Positions 9,056 through 17,777 of a stretch of 64,000 nt of DNA are shown piece after piece. Source of the DNA: an uncultured Paracoccaceae bacterium (lineage in GTDB: Bacteria > Pseudomonadota > Alphaproteobacteria > Rhodobacterales > Rhodobacteraceae); contig CANLNT010000001.1 of NCBI GenBank assembly GCA_947492825.1, positions 2,666,001 to 2,730,000 on the forward strand, in the 5' to 3' direction. The position numbers and the translations under genes are program-made. Within the stretch, counting starts at the first letter, position 1. Every line of letters begins with the position of its first letter. The notes beneath the pieces are model-generated. The model was not told the origin of the DNA. It saw nothing but the letters and a program-made list of their open reading frames with translations, and ran no database searches.

Positions 9056-9672
9056 GCCGCCCTCCCCGGTGTCGCGGCACTGCCCAAAAGCAGCCCATAG
9101 ATGATGAAACAGCTTGCCAGCACCCGGCGCAGCCAGACGTTGAACACAGCACCCAGCGCCGCGCGGCCCAACCCCGCGCCAAGTGCGGTGTAGGTCAGAT
9201 AACTCGCCGCCGTCAGCGTCAGCGCCGTGGGCACGATCACCCACATCTGGATGGGCAAAGGCACGTCGGGCTGCACGAACTGACTGAACGCCGCCAGATA
9301 ACCCGCGACCGACTTGGGGTTGATGGTGGCAATCCCAAACGCCCGCCAGAACACCGACCCGGCCCCGCCGACCTGCGGCAGCGGTCGATGTGCCATCAGC
9401 CAACCCCGGACCCCCAACCAGATCAACCAGCCCGCACCCGCCAGCTTGACCCACCAGAACAGACCGGGCGAAGCGACCAATAGCGCCGTCACCCCCGCCG
9501 CCGAGAGCGCCAGAAACAGGTTCGCCTGACACAGGATCGCAGCAACCCCCGGCAGGCTGCGGCGAAAGCCAAGTGTCATGCCGTTGCTGATGCAATTCAC
9601 CGCATTTGGCCCCGGCGTGGTGACAAACACCAGCCAGAACAGCGCGAATATGATCCAAGCCTCAAACGTCAT
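9052..9672 (-). CDS. LysE/RhtB-family amino-acid exporter
   Basis: 206 residues, about six hydrophobic segments. The N-terminal FVTTPGPNAVNCISNG is the LysE/RhtB hallmark, and GIATINPKSVAGYLA is the second conserved loop. The ATG at 9672 overlaps the regulator stop as TGATG and is preferred over the upstream in-frame ATG at 9711. It lies in an operon for methylated glycines, so export of an amino acid or methylated amine that accumulates during catabolism is plausible. The substrate is unknown. Confidence 0.85.
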   Translation of the reverse strand: MTFEAWIIFALFWLVFVTTPGPNAVNCISNGMTLGFRRSLPGVAAILCQANLFLALSAAGVTALLVASPGLFWWVKLAGAGWLIWLGVRGWLMAHRPLPQVGGAGSVFWRAFGIATINPKSVAGYLAAFSQFVQPDVPLPIQMWVIVPTALTLTAASYLTYTALGAGLGRAALGAVFNVWLRRVLASCFIIYGLLLGSAATPGRAA

Positions 9673-10241
9673 CAGTAAACCGGCGGTGCAATGACCCAGA
9701 TCACCACACAAGGGGCGTCATGGGGGTTGGCCCAGCGATTGGCGGTTCCGCGAATGCGGAAACTGTCGCCCGCGCCCACGTCAAAGGCGGTGCCATCAAT
9801 CCAGACCCGCATCCGCCCGCTGACCACATAGCCCAGCTCTTGCGTGGCGCGGGCCACTGGCTCGACCATCTCGGCCCCGGGGGCAAAGGTCGAATGCACG
9901 ACCTCAAAATCATCCGTCAAATCGGGCGACAGCAATTCCTCGACCAGCCCTGCCGCGCGGCTGCCAATCGGCCTGCGCGCATCACAGCGCACCACGAACC
10001 CCTCTTCGCCCGCCGCGGCCGCCACGCGGAAGAGCGATGAAACGGACACATCCAAAACCGCGGCCAAACTGCGCAAATCGGTGATCGACGGCTCCGAGAT
10101 GTCGCGCTCCACCTGAGACAGCCAACCAACCGACCGCCCCAGTGCATCCGCCAGCTCATGCAGCGTCAGCCCGCGCGCCTTGCGCAGGGCACGCAGGTCC
10201 GCCCCCAGCGTGCGTAGGTCTTTCGGCACATCATGCAGCAT
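9672..10241 (-). CDS. XRE-family regulator with C-terminal cupin domain
   Basis: 189 residues. A helix-turn-helix (about 12-66, LRALRKARGLTLHELADALG with WLSQVERD) is joined to a cupin (about 110-185, APGAEMVEPVA, ELGYVVSGRMRVWIDG). This PuuR-like plan is typical of repressors of amine and amino-acid catabolic operons. It is the first gene of the operon that runs down to 2446 and is translationally coupled to the LysE gene. The perfect inverted repeat at 10268-10299, 27 nt upstream, is a good candidate for its own operator. The effector is unknown; betaine or dimethylglycine would fit. Confidence 0.85.
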   Translation of the reverse strand: MLHDVPKDLRTLGADLRALRKARGLTLHELADALGRSVGWLSQVERDISEPSITDLRSLAAVLDVSVSSLFRVAAAAGEEGFVVRCDARRPIGSRAAGLVEELLSPDLTDDFEVVHSTFAPGAEMVEPVARATQELGYVVSGRMRVWIDGTAFDVGAGDSFRIRGTANRWANPHDAPCVVIWVIAPPVY

Positions 10242-10267
10242 TGCGACTCACGTGAAAAATTGTTCCC

Positions 10268-10299
10268 GAATTTCACAATGCACCAGTCCCGTGAAATTC
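10268..10299 (-). promoter_or_regulatory. Putative operator upstream of the XRE-cupin operon
   Basis: GAATTTCAC (10268-10276) and GTGAAATTC (10291-10299) form a perfect 9-bp inverted repeat with a 14-nt spacer. A third half-site, GTGAAA, lies at 10252-10257. It occupies the leader of the regulator gene, where an autoregulated operator is expected. It could also fold as an RNA hairpin. Confidence 0.45.
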
Positions 10300-10315
10300 C
10301 AAAGCCATTTTTCAT

Positions 10316-10348
10316 CTTCTTCTGGCCAAAATAATCCCCGCCGGAGGC
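10316..10348 (-). repeat. Dispersed 33-nt core element, copy A
   Basis: This copy is identical over all 33 nt to the copy at 50138-50170 and differs at two positions from the copy at 56679-56711. On the minus strand it reads GCCTCCGGCGGGGATTATTT followed by TGGCCAGAAGAAG, just after the msrC stop. A short GC-rich stem followed by a U-rich run would resemble an intrinsic terminator in this direction. Confidence 0.7.
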
Positions 10349-10354
10349 AAGAAT

Positions 10355-10807
10355 CTATGTCGCAAAGACCTCTGTCAGCACGCGGCTCAGGCCATCCGCG
10401 TCGGACGTGTCAAACGCACCCGGCTGATCACTGTCGATGTCAAACACACCCAGCAGCGCGCCATCCCGATCCCAGACGGGCAAGACAATCTCGGACCGCG
10501 TGGAACTGGCGCAGGCGATATGGCCGGGGAAGGCATCCACATCGTCAACCAATTGCACCTCACCGGTGCGGGCGGCTGCCCCGCACACCCCGCGCGCAAA
10601 GGGGATCACAAGGCACCCATGCCCACCCTGATAGGGGCCGATCTTCAACAGCTCCGGGGCCACAACCCGGTAAAACCCGGTCCAGTCAAACCGGTCATCG
10701 CGCTGATGCACCTCGCAGGCCACCGTGGCCATCAGCGCCACCACATCATCCTCGCCCGCCGTCAGTGCCGCCAGCACCTTGCTCAGGTCGTCGTAATCTA
10801 TCCGCAT
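10355..10807 (-). CDS. msrC: Free methionine-(R)-sulfoxide reductase (GAF domain)
   Basis: A 150-residue single GAF domain. It reduces free L-methionine-R-sulfoxide with thioredoxin-type donors. Three cysteines at 65, 75 and 99 have exactly the spacing (10 and 24) of the three redox cysteines of the E. coli enzyme (84, 94, 118), and DWTGFYR and GGHGCLVIPFARGVCG are family motifs. The start is the ATG at 10807 behind GAGGATAGG. The longer frame from 10861 would translate two perfect palindromes and has no ribosome site. It follows the thiolase gene, with palindromes between them. Confidence 0.92.
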   Translation of the reverse strand: MRIDYDDLSKVLAALTAGEDDVVALMATVACEVHQRDDRFDWTGFYRVVAPELLKIGPYQGGHGCLVIPFARGVCGAAARTGEVQLVDDVDAFPGHIACASSTRSEIVLPVWDRDGALLGVFDIDSDQPGAFDTSDADGLSRVLTEVFAT

Positions 10808-10824
10808 CCTATCCTCTCGCGCCC

Positions 10825-10869
10825 CAGACTTTTGCAAAAGTCTGTCGCCAAATTCTGTCACAGAATTTG
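10825..10869 (-). repeat. Paired palindromes between thiolase gene and msrC
   Basis: Two perfect palindromes lie side by side: 10825-10844 (CAGACTTTT-GC-AAAAGTCTG) and 10849-10869 (CAAATTCTGT-C-ACAGAATTTG). The layout matches the palindrome pair at 50173-50217 although the bases differ. The 33-nt core found next to the other copies is absent here. Confidence 0.7.
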
Positions 10870-10876
10870 CCCCGCT

Positions 10877-12025
10877 CTACATCACCTCGATCGCGATGGC
10901 CGTTCCCTCACCGCCACCAATACAAATCGCGGCCACCCCGCGTTTCAGCCCGCGTGCTTCCAGCGCATGCAGCAGCGTGACGATAATCCGCGCGCCCGAC
11001 GCGCCAATCGGATGGCCCAGCGCACAAGCCCCGCCGTTGACGTTGATCTTGTCGCGCGGCACGCCCATCTCGGCCATAAAGGCCATCGGCACCACGGCAA
11101 AGGCTTCGTTCACCTCCCACAGGTCCACATCCGCAACCTGCCAGCCGATCCGCGCCAAAAGCTTCTGCGCCGCAGGCACCGGTGCTGTGGTAAACCACCC
11201 CGGCGCTTGCGCGTGACTGGCATGGCCCAGAATCCGCGCGCGGCCCGCACCAGTGCCCAACACCAACGCCGCCGCCCCGTCAGAGATGCTTGATGCATTG
11301 GCCGCCGTCACTGTGCCCTCCTTGCGGAACGCCGGTTTCAGCGTCGGGATCTTCTCGGGCCGCGCCTTGGCAGGTTGCTCATCGCGGGCAATCACCTCTT
11401 CACCGTGGCGGGCATGGACCGTCACCGGGGTGATTTCAGCCTCAAACGCCCCCGACCGTTCGGCGGCCAGCGCATTGTCGAGCGAGCCAATCGCATATTG
11501 GTCCTGATCTGCCCGGGTGAACTGAAACTTCTCGGCGCAATCCTCGGCAAAGGTGCCCATCAGGCGACCTTTGTCATAGGCGTCTTCCAGGCCATCCAGA
11601 AACATCGAATCCACCACCTGCTGATGCCCGATCCGCGCACCACCGCGCATCTTTGGCATCAGGTAAGGGGCCTCTGTCATGCTCTCCATGCCGCCGCAGA
11701 CCATTACCTCAGCCCCGCCCAATGCGATCTGGTCAAACCCCATCATCGCGGCCTTCATCCCCGAACCGCACATCTTGTTCAGCGTGGTCGCAGGCACATC
11801 CTCGCCCAACCCGGCGGCAAAGCTGGCCTGCCGCGCCGGTGCCTGCCCCTGCCCGGCAGGCAAGACGCACCCCATCAAGACCTCATCCACCCGGTCCACG
11901 TCCGTTTGCGCCAAAGCCGCCTTAATCGCGGCCCCACCCAGCACCGGTGCCGCCACCCCGGCAAACACCCCCTGAAAGCCGCCCATCGGCGTGCGCGCGG
12001 CCCCTTTGATCACGACGTCCCGCAT
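10877..12025 (-). CDS. Acetyl-CoA acetyltransferase (thiolase II family)
   Basis: A 382-residue thiolase. The nucleophilic Cys is in NKMCGSGMKA (about residue 86). The other catalytic motifs are VNEAFAV, GGACALGHPIGASGARI and CIGGGEGTA, with the second catalytic Cys near the C-terminus. It condenses or cleaves acetoacetyl-CoA or a related 3-ketoacyl-CoA in the cytoplasm. It stands apart from fatty-acid oxidation partners such as a hydratase or dehydrogenase, so its pathway is not fixed by context. GAGGTGACCG precedes the ATG. Confidence 0.93.
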   Translation of the reverse strand: MRDVVIKGAARTPMGGFQGVFAGVAAPVLGGAAIKAALAQTDVDRVDEVLMGCVLPAGQGQAPARQASFAAGLGEDVPATTLNKMCGSGMKAAMMGFDQIALGGAEVMVCGGMESMTEAPYLMPKMRGGARIGHQQVVDSMFLDGLEDAYDKGRLMGTFAEDCAEKFQFTRADQDQYAIGSLDNALAAERSGAFEAEITPVTVHARHGEEVIARDEQPAKARPEKIPTLKPAFRKEGTVTAANASSISDGAAALVLGTGAGRARILGHASHAQAPGWFTTAPVPAAQKLLARIGWQVADVDLWEVNEAFAVVPMAFMAEMGVPRDKINVNGGACALGHPIGASGARIIVTLLHALEARGLKRGVAAICIGGGEGTAIAIEVM

Positions 12026-12276
12026 CGGTCACCTCTTTGTTCATCACTTCGAAACTACGTCCCGAAACGACCCTTGGAAAGCCCACCAATGACCACAATC
12101 GCGACATGACCCCGCCACAGCAATCCGCGACACCTGTCCTTGTAGCTGCATAGGCTCACCCGGCGTCGCTCAGTCATAGCCCCCACCCAGTTGGGCGGCG
12201 CCGGGACTTCCCCCCACACGCATTGCATCCCGCGCGATTTATCCTAACTTGCCGCCTGTTACGCGGGGAGGATCAG

Positions 12277-13854
12277 ATGCGCGACTTTCACCAACCCGGC
12301 CGCTCGGCGGTCTATGCCACCAATGGCATGTGCGCCACGTCACACCCGTTGGCGGCCAAAGTGGCGGTGCAGATGCTCGAATCCGGCGGCAACGCAATGG
12401 ATGCCGCGATTGCAGGTGCGGTGCTCTTGGGACTCTGCGAACCACAGATGACTGGCATCGGTGGCGATTGCTTTGTGCTGTTCACCCCGCCCGGCAGTGA
12501 CGAGGTGCGCGCGATGAACGGCTCGGGCCGCGCGCCTGCCGGTCTGTCTGCAGATGCGCTGCGCGCCGCAGGCCATACCAATGTGCCGCTTTATGACCCT
12601 GCCGCCGTGACCGTGCCGGGGGCGATTGACGCCTTTTGCCAGCTTTCCTCTGACTGGGGCAAACTCGGCCTGAAAACCCTGCTCGCACCCGCAATCCACT
12701 ATGCCGAAGCTGGGGTGCCCGTGGCCCCCCGTGTCGCGTCTGACTGGGCTAAGGACGCGGCCAAGCTGCAAGGGCAAGCCAAGACCGACTTTCTGCTGGG
12801 CGGCAATATCCCCCGTCCGGGCCAAATCTTCCGCGCCCCGCGCCAGGCCGAGGCCCTGCGCGAAATAGCCTCCGAAGGCCGCGCCGGTTTCTACGAAGGC
12901 CCCGTAGCCGAAGACATGGTTGCCACGCTGCAGGCCCTTGGCGGCAGTCACACGCTGGATGACTTCGCGGCCCAAACCGCAGACTACGTCGATCCTATCA
13001 CCGGCGGCTATGCCGGGCTGGAACTGCTCGAACACCCGCCCAACGGACAGGGCGCGGCTGCGATCCTTTTGCTGAACATTCTCAAACACTTCGACATCGC
13101 CGCGATGGACCCCTATGGCACCCAGCGCGCCCATATCGAGGCGGAGGCGACAAAACTCGCCTATGACGCCCGCAACCGCTTTGTTGCGGACCCCGATCAT
13201 GTGACCCGGCTGGACCACCTGCTGTCCGAAGACACCGCCGCCGCCCTCGCCGCGATGATCGACCCCACCTGTGCCCTGCCGGCGGGCGAACCGCTGGCCG
13301 AATCCGTCCATAAGGACACGATCTATATTACTGTCGTTGACCGCGACCGCATGGCGGTATCGCTGATCTATTCGATCTTCCACGGCTTCGGCTCTGGTAT
13401 CGCGTCAGAGAAATACGGCATTCTCTTTCAGAACCGCGGCGCAGGCTTCAACCTCACCCCCGGCCACCCGAATGAGGCCGGACCAGGCAAGCGCCCGATG
13501 CACACGATCATCCCCGCCATGCTGCGCCGCGGCGGCAAGCTGCACATGCCCTTTGGCGTGATGGGCGGGCAATACCAATCCACCGGCCACGCGCGGTTTG
13601 TCTCCAACCTCACCGATTTCGGCATGGACCCGCAGGCGGCCATCGACGGCCCCCGCTGCTTTGTGGAGAATGGCGAACTTCGGGTCGAAAACGGCTATGC
13701 CGATGCGGTCAAACAGGACCTTGCCGACCTTGGTCACACCGTCGTGGCCCCACCCACCGCCATAGGCGGCGCGCAGGCGATCCTTGTCGGCGCTGACGGT
13801 GTGCTGGTGGGCGGCTCTGACCCGCGCAAGGACGGCTGCGCGCTGGGGTACTGA
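12277..13854 (+). CDS. Gamma-glutamyltransferase-family Ntn hydrolase
   Basis: 525 residues from the ATG at 12277, which follows GGGGAGGATCAG; the in-frame ATG at 12223 has no such site. The N-terminal part has ATSHPLAA and GGNAMDAAIA. Self-cleavage is expected before the Thr in KDTIYITVVD (about residue 347), which aligns with the catalytic Thr of E. coli GGT (TTHYSVVD). The end shows GVMGGQYQS and GGSDPRKDG. There is no signal peptide, so it is probably cytoplasmic, unlike classical GGT. Glutathione breakdown is the default call. A related amidase activity such as HpxW-type oxamate hydrolysis is possible. Confidence 0.85.
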   Translation: MRDFHQPGRSAVYATNGMCATSHPLAAKVAVQMLESGGNAMDAAIAGAVLLGLCEPQMTGIGGDCFVLFTPPGSDEVRAMNGSGRAPAGLSADALRAAGHTNVPLYDPAAVTVPGAIDAFCQLSSDWGKLGLKTLLAPAIHYAEAGVPVAPRVASDWAKDAAKLQGQAKTDFLLGGNIPRPGQIFRAPRQAEALREIASEGRAGFYEGPVAEDMVATLQALGGSHTLDDFAAQTADYVDPITGGYAGLELLEHPPNGQGAAAILLLNILKHFDIAAMDPYGTQRAHIEAEATKLAYDARNRFVADPDHVTRLDHLLSEDTAAALAAMIDPTCALPAGEPLAESVHKDTIYITVVDRDRMAVSLIYSIFHGFGSGIASEKYGILFQNRGAGFNLTPGHPNEAGPGKRPMHTIIPAMLRRGGKLHMPFGVMGGQYQSTGHARFVSNLTDFGMDPQAAIDGPRCFVENGELRVENGYADAVKQDLADLGHTVVAPPTAIGGAQAILVGADGVLVGGSDPRKDGCALGY

Positions 13855-13856
13855 CC

Positions 13857-15335
13857 CTAGCGGATCACAAAGGGGTTCGGGATCGGCGCGTCAGATGTGT
13901 TGATCCATGTGGTCTTGGTGCGCGTGTAATCGTGGATCGCATCCACCCCCGCCTCGCGCCCATAACCTGACTGGCCGTAGCCGCCAAAAGGCGCAATCGG
14001 CGACACCGCGCGATAGGTGTTCACCCAGCAGATGCCCGCCTTCAACCGGGCAGAGACCCGGTGCGCCCGCGCCAGGTTTTGCGTGAACACCCCCGAACCC
14101 AGCCCAAAGGGCGTGTCATTGGCCAGCGCGATGGCCTCGTCCTCGGTGTCAAACGGCAAGAGCGACATGACCGGGCCAAACATTTCGACATCCAGCGTCG
14201 CGGTGGACCTGTCCGCGCATTCCACCAGCGTCGGCGGCATGAAGTTCCCCGCCCGGTCCAACGGCACACCGCCAAAGCGGATCGTGGCCCCGCCTTCCAC
14301 CGCGCGCGCCAAGGTCTCTCTGATCCGGTCGATCTGTGCTGCTGTGCACAGTGGCCCGATATGCGTAGCCGCATCCAGCGGATCACCGATGGTCACGCCC
14401 TTCACCTTCTCCGCAATCCGCGCCACCAGATCGTCATAGATGCTGCGCTGCACGAAACCCCGCGACCCCGCGACACAGCTTTGGCCAGATGCCCCAAAGT
14501 TCCCCGCAATCAACCCATTTGCGGCCCCATCCAGATCGGCGTCTTCAAAGACAATGATCGGCGATTTGCCCCCCAGTTCTAATGATGTGACTGCGAAACT
14601 CTCGGCCGAGTTTCGCACCACATGGCGCGCGGTCTCCGGCCCGCCGGTGAACGCGATCCGGTCCACATCCGGGTGCGCGGTCAACGGAATGGCACAGCCT
14701 TCTGCGTCGCCAGTGATCACCGACACGACCCCCTTGGGAAAGCCCGCCATCTCGATCAGCTTGGCAAACTCCAGCATCGGGGCCGGGGCCATTTCAGAGG
14801 CTTTCAGCACCACCGTGCAGCCCGCCGCCAGCGCCGGGCCCAGCTTGGTTGCGGTCAGGAACATTTGCGCGTTCCACGGCACCACAGCGGCGACCACGCC
14901 AATCGGTTCGCGCCGGGTAAAAACATGCATGTCCGCCTTATCAATTGGCAGCACCGCGCCTTCGATCTTGTCCGCCAGCCCCGCATAATAGCGATAATAA
15001 TCCGCGACATAGGCGCTTTGCGTCGCGGTTTCAGACAGCAGCTTACCGCTGTCCAGCGTCTCCACCCGGCCAATTTCAGCGGCATGTTCCGCAATCAAAT
15101 CCGCCAGGCGGTACAGCAGCTTGCCCCGCGCCGTCTGCGTCATATCCCGCCACGCGGGATCACCCAGTGCCCGCCGCGCCGCCGCCACCGCGCGGTCCAC
15201 ATCCGCAGGCGCGGCACAGGCAAACGTCGCCCAATCGGACCCGGTCGCGGGGTTCTGGCTGGCCATCACCTGACCCGCCGACCCCTCTACCCAAGCCCCG
15301 TCGATGAACAACTGATAATGCGGCAAGTCTGTCAT
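13857..15335 (-). CDS. NAD(P)-dependent aldehyde dehydrogenase
   Basis: A 492-residue ALDH. VVPWNAQMF is the coenzyme-binding start, LELGGKSP carries the general-base Glu, and GQSCVAGSR the nucleophilic Cys. A C-terminal FGGYGQSGYGREAG is also typical. It is the last gene of the operon with the LLM flavoenzyme (9 nt gap), and it would oxidise the aldehyde made by that monooxygenase or hydrolase to a carboxylic acid. The substrate is unknown. Confidence 0.92.
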   Translation of the reverse strand: MTDLPHYQLFIDGAWVEGSAGQVMASQNPATGSDWATFACAAPADVDRAVAAARRALGDPAWRDMTQTARGKLLYRLADLIAEHAAEIGRVETLDSGKLLSETATQSAYVADYYRYYAGLADKIEGAVLPIDKADMHVFTRREPIGVVAAVVPWNAQMFLTATKLGPALAAGCTVVLKASEMAPAPMLEFAKLIEMAGFPKGVVSVITGDAEGCAIPLTAHPDVDRIAFTGGPETARHVVRNSAESFAVTSLELGGKSPIIVFEDADLDGAANGLIAGNFGASGQSCVAGSRGFVQRSIYDDLVARIAEKVKGVTIGDPLDAATHIGPLCTAAQIDRIRETLARAVEGGATIRFGGVPLDRAGNFMPPTLVECADRSTATLDVEMFGPVMSLLPFDTEDEAIALANDTPFGLGSGVFTQNLARAHRVSARLKAGICWVNTYRAVSPIAPFGGYGQSGYGREAGVDAIHDYTRTKTTWINTSDAPIPNPFVIR

Positions 15336-15344
15336 CGGTCCATC

Positions 15345-16379
15345 CTATTGAAACGCGGGTATCACTTCGTCGATGAACCGCCGCAGCGACGCGCGCTTGC
15401 GCTCAAAGCTCATCCCGCTGTCGATCCAGAACGCATATTCGTCGTACCCAAGGTCCTCGTAACGCTTGATCTGGTCAATCACCTCTTGTGCGGTGCCAAT
15501 CGTCAGATCGCGGTGCATGTTTTCGGGCGACATCATTTTGTTGCCCGCCAGCTCTGCGTCGCTCAGTTCCGCAATCAAGCCCTGTTCCACTGGGCGCTTG
15601 TTCTGGAACCACGCGCCAAAGTAGCAATAGAACCGCGACAGCTCTTGCGCCGCGATGTCCACATCATCCGCATCGGACCCGACATAGGTGTGGTGCAGCA
15701 ACATGATCTTGGGGCGCGGCCCGTCATAACTGGCGCAAGCCGCGTTGAACCGCTCCATCAGCACCTCGATTTCTGCAATCCCCTGCCAAAGCGGCGTGAC
15801 CTGAATGTTGAACCCGTTGTGCACCCCAAATTCATGGCTGTTGGGATCGCGCGCCGCAATCCAAATGGGCGGGCCGCCGTCCTGCTTGGGCTTCGGCGCG
15901 GACGAGGTGCTGGGAAAGCTGTAAAATCCCCCCGTATGGGCGCAATCCCCGGCCCAAAGCTGCGGCAGCAGCGGCACGGTTTCGCGCATCCGCAGCCCCG
16001 CCTCCATCGCGTCCATGCCGGGCATCAACCGCTCGTATTCATAGGAATAGGCCCCGCGCGCCAACCCCAACTCGACCCGCCCTCCGGTGATCAAATCGGT
16101 TGATGCCGCCTCTCCGGCCAGTTTGATCGGATGCCAGAACGGCACCACAATCGTGCCGGTGCCAAGGCGCACATGTTTGGTGTGATGCGCCAAATTCACC
16201 AGATTCAGGAACGGGTTTGGCGCAATGGTGAAATCCATCCCATGATGTTCGCCCGTCCAGACCGCGCGCATCTTGGCGTCATCGGCCATCTGGCACAGGG
16301 CAATGAATTCTGCATTCAACTGCTCTTGGGAATGTTCCGGCGTCGTGCGCTCCATATGCGCGAAAAGCGAAAACTCCAT
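15345..16379 (-). CDS. LLM-class flavin-dependent monooxygenase
   Basis: 344 residues in the bacterial luciferase-like fold. MEFSLFAHMERT, WTGEHHGMDF, LGTGTIVVPF and GGRVELGLARGAY are class motifs for FMN-dependent alkanal-type monooxygenases. The ATG at 16379 begins at the conserved strand and sits 2 nt after the hydrolase stop; a longer frame running into the hydrolase gene is a shadow. Such enzymes need reduced FMN from a separate reductase, which is not encoded nearby. With the adjoining ALDH it suggests oxidation of an aldehyde, ketone or amine. Confidence 0.88.
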   Translation of the reverse strand: MEFSLFAHMERTTPEHSQEQLNAEFIALCQMADDAKMRAVWTGEHHGMDFTIAPNPFLNLVNLAHHTKHVRLGTGTIVVPFWHPIKLAGEAASTDLITGGRVELGLARGAYSYEYERLMPGMDAMEAGLRMRETVPLLPQLWAGDCAHTGGFYSFPSTSSAPKPKQDGGPPIWIAARDPNSHEFGVHNGFNIQVTPLWQGIAEIEVLMERFNAACASYDGPRPKIMLLHHTYVGSDADDVDIAAQELSRFYCYFGAWFQNKRPVEQGLIAELSDAELAGNKMMSPENMHRDLTIGTAQEVIDQIKRYEDLGYDEYAFWIDSGMSFERKRASLRRFIDEVIPAFQ

Positions 16380-16381
16380 TC

Positions 16382-17158
16382 TCAGGTCCCTCCGGTGGCT
16401 GTGGCTAGGGCATGCAAGGCGCGGGTTACCGCATCCGCATGTGTCATCGGCATCATATGTGCGGCCCCCTGCACGACCACCGCGCGGCCTTTGGGGGCCA
16501 GACCCGCCATTGCCCGTGACATGGCAGGTGTTGAATTGGGTTCTTCCGCCCCGGTCATGAACAGCGCGGGGCAATCCAACCCCTGCAAAGCCGCACGCGC
16601 TGGCCCGTCGCCTTGTGCAAAGGCGGAATAGGCCGCGCGATAGGCCGCCGGGTCCATCCCGCGCAACCAACTCTTGCAAGCACGCCGCTCCGCGCTGTCG
16701 GCCTCGCCGAACCACCGTTGCAAAGTCAGTACCGGGTCCACAGCACTGACCCCATCCAATGCCGCCGCCCGCGCCTGCACCGCCGCTGACGCCGCCGGGT
16801 CACGCTCAAAGATCGCATTCAGCGCCGCAACACCGCACAGCTTGCCGGGGTGCCTTGCCGCAATCTCCAGCGCGATCATCGCGCCCATCGAATGCCCCGC
16901 CACCAGTGCTGGTGCGTCCAATGATGCGGCCAGTTCCCCCGCCACGCGCGCCAGATCATCCACCACGCCGCCGCTTTCGCCATGCCCAGGCAGGTCCACC
17001 GCGATCACCCGGAATGCCCCCGCCAGCGCATCAATCTGCGCCCCCCAGGCCTCTGCCCGCAGACCGACGCCGTGCAGCAACAGAAGCACCGGCCCATCGC
17101 CCGCCACAACGGCGCGCAGGCCTGCAAAGTCAGACCGCTGCCGGGTTGTCCACGTCAT
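16382..17158 (-). CDS. Alpha/beta hydrolase
   Basis: 258 residues. LLLLHGVGLRAEAW gives the oxyanion strand, GHSMGAMIA the nucleophile elbow with Ser, and GAAHMMP the C-terminal catalytic His. Likely an esterase, lactonase or C-C hydrolase. In this operon it could open a lactone or ester made by the LLM oxygenase. AAGGATC stands before the ATG, and the start overlaps the upstream gene by 29 nt. Confidence 0.88.
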   Translation of the reverse strand: MTWTTRQRSDFAGLRAVVAGDGPVLLLLHGVGLRAEAWGAQIDALAGAFRVIAVDLPGHGESGGVVDDLARVAGELAASLDAPALVAGHSMGAMIALEIAARHPGKLCGVAALNAIFERDPAASAAVQARAAALDGVSAVDPVLTLQRWFGEADSAERRACKSWLRGMDPAAYRAAYSAFAQGDGPARAALQGLDCPALFMTGAEEPNSTPAMSRAMAGLAPKGRAVVVQGAAHMMPMTHADAVTRALHALATATGGT

Positions 17159-17729
17159 GTCCCAGATCCTTCAGGTCCTGATAGCGGTCGCCAATCCGGT
17201 GATGTGGCCGCCCGCCATCGGCCCCGCCCAGCACCACCACAACCTCGTTATCGCGCGGCGCGTCCGGGATCGCGAATTGCAGGGTCAGATAATGCGACCG
17301 GCGGCCCGCATCGTTCTTGTCCATCAGCGGCACCATGATCGGCGCATTGGCCCCGCCGCGCGTATTGGTGAACGACAGATAAGACTTCGCACCCACCGCC
17401 TCGCGGTAAAAATTGCCAAACCGCAAGGTGTGGATCAGACCAGAGGCGTGCTCAATTTCGCCATTCAGCCCGACAACGGCGGCCTTGCCATAGGCCTCGA
17501 TCCGGTCACCGCCGCCTGCCAGCGCGATCATTCGCTCTGTCATCATCTGGCCCAGCACCGGGCCCATCGCCTGAATTTCAGGCTTCAGGTCATCCACAAA
17601 CCGCCCAGCCCAAGGGTTCGTCAGCACAGCGGCCACCGCAAACATCCGCAACGGGCGCTTGGCAGTGCGAAACCCCTCGATCAGGGTCTCTTCTTCATAG
17701 GTCACGATCTTGCGGATTTCGGGGGTCAT
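17130..17729 (-). CDS. AA_synth (DUF1185) family protein
   Basis: 199 residues matching the family named amino acid synthesis protein: IRKIVTYEEETLIEGF at the N-terminus, AYGKAAVVGLNGEIEHASGLIHTLRFGNF in the middle. The biochemical role of the family is not established, but it recurs beside flavin monooxygenases and LysR genes. It is the first gene of a four-gene operon and diverges from the LysR gene at 17836 across about 106 nt. Confidence 0.75.
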   Translation of the reverse strand: MTPEIRKIVTYEEETLIEGFRTAKRPLRMFAVAAVLTNPWAGRFVDDLKPEIQAMGPVLGQMMTERMIALAGGGDRIEAYGKAAVVGLNGEIEHASGLIHTLRFGNFYREAVGAKSYLSFTNTRGGANAPIMVPLMDKNDAGRRSHYLTLQFAIPDAPRDNEVVVVLGGADGGRPHHRIGDRYQDLKDLGHDVDNPAAV

Positions 17730-17777
17730 GGCGGTGCTTTCCTGTCAGTCGGCAGATGATCCGCGCGCACCCCCGCT

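Noticed and set aside
10808-10861. N-terminal extension of msrC from 10861
   Set aside because: It would translate perfect palindromes; a good ribosome site stands before the ATG at 10807.
12026-12276. RNA gene or small ORF between the thiolase and GGT-family genes
   Set aside because: No tRNA-like fold, no conserved RNA motif and no frame with a ribosome site apart from the GGT-family start.
14622-16103. 493-codon open frame across ALDH and LLM genes
   Set aside because: Crosses two well-defined genes on the other strand and shows no family motif.
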